Shown here piece by piece: positions 5,915-10,251 of a stretch of DNA of 10,251 nucleotides. The stretch comes from Elusimicrobiota bacterium (GTDB lineage: Bacteria > Elusimicrobiota > Elusimicrobia > Elusimicrobiales > UBA9959). The translations under genes and the position numbers were made by a program. The notes below the pieces were generated by a model. That model saw only the letters and a list, made by a program, of their open reading frames with translations. It had not been told where the DNA came from and searched no databases. Positions within the stretch are counted from its first letter, which is position 1. The number at the start of each line of letters is the position of its first letter. The stretch covers positions 1-10,251 of the forward strand of contig DNQL01000110.1 of assembly GCA_003500765.1 (NCBI GenBank), given 5' to 3'.

Positions 5915-7816
5915 ATGGCAGGAATAGATATAGCGATCATACTGGCGTTCATCGCCTATTCCGTATACTCGGGCTTCAGCAACAAGGATAAAGCCTCCAA
6001 AGACCTCACCGAATACTTCCTCGCCGGCCGCTCGCTGCCCGGCTGGAAAGCCGGCCTGAGCATGGCCGCCACGCAGTTCGCCGCCGACACCCCGCTGCTG
6101 GTCACCGGCATCATCGCCGTCTCGGGCATCTTCGCCCTCTGGCAGATGTGGATCTACGCCCTCGCTTTCCTCATGATGGGGTTCGTCCTGGCCTCCCACT
6201 GGCGCCGCGCCAATGTCATAACCGACGCCGAGCTCACCGAGATACGCTACGGCGGCGGCCGTGCGCTGGCCCTGCGCGGTTTCAAGGCGATATATTTCGG
6301 CACCATATTCAACTGCGTCGTGCTGGCCTGGGTCTTCTTCGCCGCCTCGCGCATAGCCGAGCCGTTCCTGCCCTGGAACGAATGGCTGCCCGCCTGGCTC
6401 TTCGGGCCCTTCGTCAGCCTGGTGCAGGCCGTGGGACTCAACATCTCCTCGGCCATGGCCGGCACCGACGCGGCCTTCGTCCTTTCGGCCAACAACCTCA
6501 TCTCCGTGCTCTCCATACTGCTGGTCACCACCTTCTACTCGGCCACCGGCGGCCTGCGCAGCGTGGTGGAGACCGACGTCATGCAGGTATTCATCATGCT
6601 CGGGGCCACGATGATATTCGCGGGAATCGTCTTCGTGAAAGCCGGGGGGATAAGCGGCATTCACGCCGGTCTGCGCGACATCTACGCCGCAGGGGCGCTG
6701 GGGGGGATAAAGCCCTCGGAAATATTGGCCTTCACACCGGGCCAGGCGCATAACGTCACCTTCCCGCTGCTGGCGCTATTCGCGCTGCAGTGGATAATCC
6801 AGCTCAACTCCGACGGCACCGGCTACCTGGCGCAGCGCTCGATGGCCTGCAAGGATGAAAAGCACGCCAAGACCGCGGCCATAGTCTTCACCGGCACGCA
6901 GGTCTTCCTGCGCAGCCTGCTCTGGCTTCCTTTGGGACTGGGACTGCTGGTCCTTTTCCCGCCGGTCGCGGGACTGGCCGGCGACCTGCTGCAGGCCGAC
7001 CGCGAGGGAGTCTATGTGCGCGGGATGGCCGAGCTGCTGCCGCCCGGGGTTAAAGGGCTGATGATAACCGGCATGCTCGCGGCGCTGGCGTCCACGGTGG
7101 ACACCCACATAAACTGGGGCTCGTCCTACTGGGCCAACGACATATACAAGCGCATCATCTGCCAGGCCTGGCTCAAGCGCGAGCCGACCGGCAAGTCGCT
7201 GGTATGGGTGGCCCGCGGCTCCAATGTCATGCTGATCGGCATAGCGCTGGTCATCATGACGCGGCTCTCGTCGATAAACCAGGCCTGGCAGGCCAGCCTG
7301 CTGCTGGGCGCCGGCATGGGCCCGATACTCATCATGCGCTGGCTCTGGTGGCGCGTCAACGCCTGGTCCGAGATAGCGGCCATAGGCGTCTCGGCCATAG
7401 CGGCGCTGCCGCTGCTTCTCTGGGTGGAAGACCAGGCCCTGCGCCTGCTGATAATGGCCGCCATCTCGCTGACCGCCTCGCTGGCCGCGATATTCTTCTT
7501 CGGCCCCGAGGACCGCGGTCACCTCCACAACTTCTACAAACTGGTCCGCCCCAAGGGTTTCTGGCATCAGATAGCCGTGGAGTGCAAGGACCATGCGCAT
7601 AACGGCCCCCGCAGGCTGGCGCTGTCGGTGGCTGCCATGTTCACCGCGGGGATCTCGGTGTTCTGCCTGCTCCTAGGCGCCGGCTCCGCCATCGCGGGCA
7701 GCCCGCCGCCGGCGATATGTCCCTGGCCGGCCGTCTGGATAACCGCCAACCTGGCCGTGGGCCTGGCGCTCTGCCCCGTCTGGTACAAGCTGGGCTTCAA
7801 ACTGGAAACGCATTGA
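5915..7816 (+). CDS. Sodium:solute symporter (SSS family)
   Basis: 633 residues, a polytopic inner-membrane protein with many hydrophobic segments. The first is at about residues 4-21. Family features are YFLAGRSLPGWKAGLSMAATQFAADTP (residues 34-60), where SSS proteins have an unwound helix near substrate, and a later helix AALASTVDTHINWGSSYW. In that helix S393-T394 fall where Na+-site-2 Ser/Thr residues occur, followed by NDIYKR as in many SSS members. It should couple Na+ entry to uptake of an organic solute. The substrate cannot be read from sequence. Its place after the kam block suggests lysine, beta-lysine or a related amino compound. The gene has its own strong ribosome binding site and is separated from the operon by a hairpin, so expression may be tuned separately. 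The stop overlaps the start of the next gene by 4 bp. Confidence 0.9.
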   Translation: MAGIDIAIILAFIAYSVYSGFSNKDKASKDLTEYFLAGRSLPGWKAGLSMAATQFAADTPLLVTGIIAVSGIFALWQMWIYALAFLMMGFVLASHWRRANVITDAELTEIRYGGGRALALRGFKAIYFGTIFNCVVLAWVFFAASRIAEPFLPWNEWLPAWLFGPFVSLVQAVGLNISSAMAGTDAAFVLSANNLISVLSILLVTTFYSATGGLRSVVETDVMQVFIMLGATMIFAGIVFVKAGGISGIHAGLRDIYAAGALGGIKPSEILAFTPGQAHNVTFPLLALFALQWIIQLNSDGTGYLAQRSMACKDEKHAKTAAIVFTGTQVFLRSLLWLPLGLGLLVLFPPVAGLAGDLLQADREGVYVRGMAELLPPGVKGLMITGMLAALASTVDTHINWGSSYWANDIYKRIICQAWLKREPTGKSLVWVARGSNVMLIGIALVIMTRLSSINQAWQASLLLGAGMGPILIMRWLWWRVNAWSEIAAIGVSAIAALPLLLWVEDQALRLLIMAAISLTASLAAIFFFGPEDRGHLHNFYKLVRPKGFWHQIAVECKDHAHNGPRRLALSVAAMFTAGISVFCLLLGAGSAIAGSPPPAICPWPAVWITANLAVGLALCPVWYKLGFKLETH

Positions 7817-8952
7817 AACGCATAGTACACGTCATAACCCGGCTGGAACCGGGCGGCTCTTCCGAGAACACCGTCGCCAGCGCCGCCTGGCAGGCCGGCC
7901 GCGGCATGGAAGTGACGCTGATACACGGCCCCTGCCGGGGCTCCCTGCCCGTCCCGGCCTCCGTCAGCGCCATCGAGCTGCCTGACCTGGGCCGCGAGAT
8001 CTCGCCGCCGCGGGACCTGCGCGCCTATGCCGCGCTCCGACGGATATTCCGGGAGCTGAAGCCGGACATCGTACACACCCACACTTCCAAGGCCGGGTTC
8101 CTCGGCCGGCTGGCCGCCGCCGGCTGCGGGGCCAAAGTCGTGCATACTCCGCACGGACATCTGCTTTACGGCTATTACGACGTCGCGAAGACCCGGCTCT
8201 TCCTGGCGGCCGAGCGGTTCGCCGCCCGCTTCACCGACGGCTTCATCGCCCTGACCGAGGGAGAGAAGAGGGAATCCCTGGCCGCCGGGATAGGCCGGCC
8301 GGAACAGTGGGCCGTCGCTCACAGCGGCGTCGACCTGCCGGAGCACCCGCCGGAGGTTTCCCGCAAGGAACTGGGAGTGCCGGAAGGCAGGTTCGTCATA
8401 GGGACCGTGGCCAGGCTGGAGCCGGTAAAAGGCGTCACGTACTTCGTCAAAGCGGCCGGCGCCCTCAGGAAGATACTCGGGCCCGTGCACCCGTTCTTCC
8501 TCGTGGTAGGTGACGGGGCGGAGTGCTCGCGGCTCTACCGTCTGGCCAAGGCCGCCGGGATAATGAACGACTGCCTTTTCACCGGCTTCCAGAAGGACGT
8601 CTACGCTTATCTCGCGGCGATGGACGTCTACGTACAGCCCTCGCTCAACGAAGCGATGGGGCGCACCGTGCTCCAGGCCCAGCACATGGGCCTGCCCGTC
8701 GTCGCCAGCCGGGTCTGCGGCATCCCCGACGTAGTGAGGGAAGGGGAGACGGCTTTCCTCGTGAAGTCCGCCTCACCGGAGCAGATATCCGCCGCCGTCG
8801 CGAAGCTGGCCAGGGACGCGGACCTGCGCTCGGCCATGGGCCGGGCCGCCGCCGCCTTCACCCGGGAGAAAGACGCCGCCGGCCGGCCGCGCTTCGGCCC
8901 GGAGGCCATGAACGCCTCCATATACGACTTTTACGGAAAGATCGCGGGGTAG
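7813..8952 (+). CDS. GT4-family (GT-B fold) glycosyltransferase
   Basis: 379 residues from a TTG start at 7813 that overlaps the symporter stop (TTGA). From there the protein reads MKRIVHVITRLEPGGSSENT, the typical first strand and Gly-rich loop of GT4 enzymes. The frame is open further upstream, but only inside the symporter gene. The N-terminal acceptor domain has PDIVHTHTSKAGFLGRLAA and HTPHGHLLYGYY. The C-terminal nucleotide-sugar domain has VIGTVARLEPVKG, FLVVGDGAE, LFTGFQKDVYAYLAAMDVYV, and SLNEAMGRTVLQAQHMGLPVVAS. It probably transfers a sugar from a nucleotide donor to a surface glycan at the cytoplasmic face of the membrane. Odd point: in the usual EX7E motif the first Glu is E280, but the second position is Gln (Q288). 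Donor and acceptor are unknown. Confidence 0.9.
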   Translation: MKRIVHVITRLEPGGSSENTVASAAWQAGRGMEVTLIHGPCRGSLPVPASVSAIELPDLGREISPPRDLRAYAALRRIFRELKPDIVHTHTSKAGFLGRLAAAGCGAKVVHTPHGHLLYGYYDVAKTRLFLAAERFAARFTDGFIALTEGEKRESLAAGIGRPEQWAVAHSGVDLPEHPPEVSRKELGVPEGRFVIGTVARLEPVKGVTYFVKAAGALRKILGPVHPFFLVVGDGAECSRLYRLAKAAGIMNDCLFTGFQKDVYAYLAAMDVYVQPSLNEAMGRTVLQAQHMGLPVVASRVCGIPDVVREGETAFLVKSASPEQISAAVAKLARDADLRSAMGRAAAAFTREKDAAGRPRFGPEAMNASIYDFYGKIAG

Positions 8953-8964
8953 ACAGGGGGAGAC

Positions 8965-9717
8965 ATGCAGAAGATACTTGCCGTCGACGACGACACCAAT
9001 ATGCTGGAGTTCTACGGGCAGATACTGGCCGAAGCCGGCTACGGCTTCGTCAAGGCCTCCGACTTCGCCTCGGCGATAGAGATCTACACCGGAGAGAAGC
9101 CCGACCTGATAATTCTCGACGCCGACTTCCCCGGCGGCGGGGGAAAGGCCGTCATCACTTTCATCCGCGAAACGCTGGAAGAGAAGACCCCGGCCTTGTT
9201 CATCACCGGTTTCCCCGACAAGCTGGCCGCCGTGGCCGGACTGGATAATATCACGATACTCAAAAAGCCGATGGGCCCGTCGGCGATACTGGAGGTCGTG
9301 GCGAAAATGGTGAATTCGGCGGCGATAGGCAAGGCGAAGGCCGGCCGGAAGAAGATACTCGCCGTCGACGACGACCTATTCATCCTGGAACTCTACAAGG
9401 GCATGCTCGGCGACGCCGGCTTCGAGGTGCACACCGCCGAGGACTCGGTCTCGGCCATGAGCAGATTCAACGAGGTGAAGCCCGACTTGGTCATACTCGA
9501 CGTGGACATGCCCGGCGGCGGCGGGCAGAAGGTCTTCGAGCGCCTGCGCAAGACTATGCTGTCCACCACACCGATAATCTTCGCCACCGGCACGCCCGAA
9601 AGCGTGCAGGGGGAAGCCCGCGCCTCGGCCGTCTCCGTCCTCAAAAAACCGCTCACGCCCCAGGTCCTCATCGGGGAGATAAAGCGGCTCCTCAAAATGG
9701 ACGGCGGGGCGGCATGA
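8965..9717 (+). CDS. Tandem receiver-domain (REC-REC) response regulator without output domain
   Basis: 250 residues, with two CheY-like receiver domains joined by a short Lys/Gly/Ala-rich linker. Domain 1 (about 1-115) has acid-pocket residues D8-D10, phosphoacceptor D52 in LIILDADFPG, T81 and K100/K101 in LKKP. Domain 2 (about 130-250) has D135-D137, D179 in LVILDVDMPG, T208 and K227/K228 in LKKP. Both look competent for phosphorylation. No DNA-binding, cyclase or enzymatic domain follows, so output must be by protein-protein contact or phosphorelay. The domains clearly arose by internal duplication: both carry KILAVDDD, KPDL.ILD.D.PGGGG and LKKP. The gene starts 12 bp after the glycosyltransferase behind a GGGGGAG purine run. 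No histidine kinase is visible in the window, so partner and signal are unknown. Confidence 0.9.
   Translation: MQKILAVDDDTNMLEFYGQILAEAGYGFVKASDFASAIEIYTGEKPDLIILDADFPGGGGKAVITFIRETLEEKTPALFITGFPDKLAAVAGLDNITILKKPMGPSAILEVVAKMVNSAAIGKAKAGRKKILAVDDDLFILELYKGMLGDAGFEVHTAEDSVSAMSRFNEVKPDLVILDVDMPGGGGQKVFERLRKTMLSTTPIIFATGTPESVQGEARASAVSVLKKPLTPQVLIGEIKRLLKMDGGAA
8971..8994 (+). repeat. Direct repeat, copy 1 (start of first receiver domain)
   Basis: A 24-nt stretch encoding KILAVDDD matches copy 2 at 9352-9375 at 23 of 24 positions (C/T at the tenth base). It marks the coding duplication that produced the two receiver domains. Confidence 0.8.
9352..9375 (+). repeat. Direct repeat, copy 2 (start of second receiver domain)
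   Basis: Partner of 8971-8994, offset by 381 bp (127 codons), which is the length of one receiver unit plus linker. The near-identity includes third codon positions, which suggests a fairly recent duplication or gene conversion. Confidence 0.8.
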
Positions 9718-9723
9718 CCTGAG

Positions 9724-10251
9724 ATGAAGTTCCCCGGACGGATCTTCACGCTCTTCGCGGCGCTGCTGGCGCTGCCGCCGCTGCTGCCGGCCGTGAACAA
9801 CCCCGATATTTTCTGGCATCTCTCGGCCGGACGCCGCATGGCGGAGACCGGCGCGCTCATACGAGCCGATTTCCTGTCGTGGACCATGGCGGGGGAGGCG
9901 TGGACCAATTTCGAATGGCTGGTGCAGCTCATCTATCATCACCTTTTCTCCGCCGGCGGCTGGACGGCGCTGTTCATGCTCAAGTCCGCCATGCTGGCGG
10001 CCTGCCTGTTCCCGCTATGGCGCATTCTGCGCCTGCATGGGCGCGAGGGCTGGGCGATGATGGCGCTGCCTCTCTTCTCGCTGGCCATGCTCCCGATGGC
10101 CGACCTGCGGCCGGATAATTTCTCGATACTGTTCTTCCTTATACTGCTGTGGAGGCTCGAGGCGCTGCGGCTCGCCGGCGAAGCGCCATCGCCGCGGCAG
10201 ACGGCCGCCGGGGCGGTTTTCTTCGCCGTCTGGGCCAATCTGCATCCCGGC
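9724..10251 (+). CDS. Polytopic membrane protein, GT-C glycosyltransferase-like, 3'-truncated
   Basis: 176 residues are visible; the frame is open to the window end, so the C-terminus is missing. It starts at ATG 9724, 6 bp after the receiver protein, without an obvious ribosome binding site. Residues 7-24 form a first membrane helix. Then come NPDIFWHLSAGR (26-37), an Asp-containing first loop, and WTNFEWLVQLIYHH, followed by further hydrophobic helices with LRPDNFSILFFLILLW and VFFAVWANLHPG. This pattern resembles large uncharacterised bacterial membrane proteins of the GT-C type, which transfer sugars from lipid-linked donors on the outer face of the membrane. D28 sits where such enzymes often have a catalytic Asp. 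Together with the GT4 gene it hints at surface glycan synthesis. Family assignment is by resemblance only. Confidence 0.65.
   Translation, partial: MKFPGRIFTLFAALLALPPLLPAVNNPDIFWHLSAGRRMAETGALIRADFLSWTMAGEAWTNFEWLVQLIYHHLFSAGGWTALFMLKSAMLAACLFPLWRILRLHGREGWAMMALPLFSLAMLPMADLRPDNFSILFFLILLWRLEALRLAGEAPSPRQTAAGAVFFAVWANLHPG

Overview
All eight genes lie on the + strand of a high-GC, nearly gapless bacterial segment. The largest non-coding gap is 76 bp, and there is no RNA gene, transposon or CRISPR array. The core is a lysine-fermentation module built around adenosylcobalamin/PLP-dependent lysine 5,6-aminomutase. This points to an anaerobic, amino-acid-using bacterium. The taxon cannot be fixed from this window. 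Heavy use of AUA isoleucine codons despite high GC is a useful taxonomic clue; Elusimicrobiota-like lineages came to mind, but this is weakly held.

Region 1 (1-5838) is a tightly packed operon. It holds the 3' end of a KamB-like gene, kamC (a MutS-like ATPase), kamD and kamE (the two aminomutase subunits), and a class III PLP aminotransferase related to glutamate-1-semialdehyde aminomutase. Gene ends overlap (ATGA at kamB/kamC, 14 bp at kamC/kamD) or are 12-14 bp apart with good Shine-Dalgarno sites. KamD and KamE keep every cofactor and active-site residue I could align to the Clostridium sticklandii enzyme, at constant numbering offsets (+1 and -19). KamB and KamC are the likely ATP-dependent reactivation factors for the mutase. 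The aminotransferase is not part of the textbook pathway. It may remove an amino group from the diaminohexanoate product (or from lysine), where an NAD-dependent dehydrogenase (Kdd) would normally act.

Region 2 (5839-7816) starts with a strong 11-bp hairpin in the only real intergenic gap. A 9-nt consensus ribosome binding site follows, then a 633-residue sodium:solute symporter that plausibly imports the operon's substrate.

Region 3 (7813-10251) has a different character: a GT4 glycosyltransferase starting at TTG inside the symporter stop, a stand-alone tandem receiver-domain protein made by internal duplication, and the N-terminal part of a polytopic GT-C-like membrane protein that runs off the window. 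These suggest cell-surface glycan work and signalling. Their link to lysine metabolism may be positional only.

No kamA, kdd, kce, kal or CoA-transferase gene is visible; these could lie upstream of base 1.
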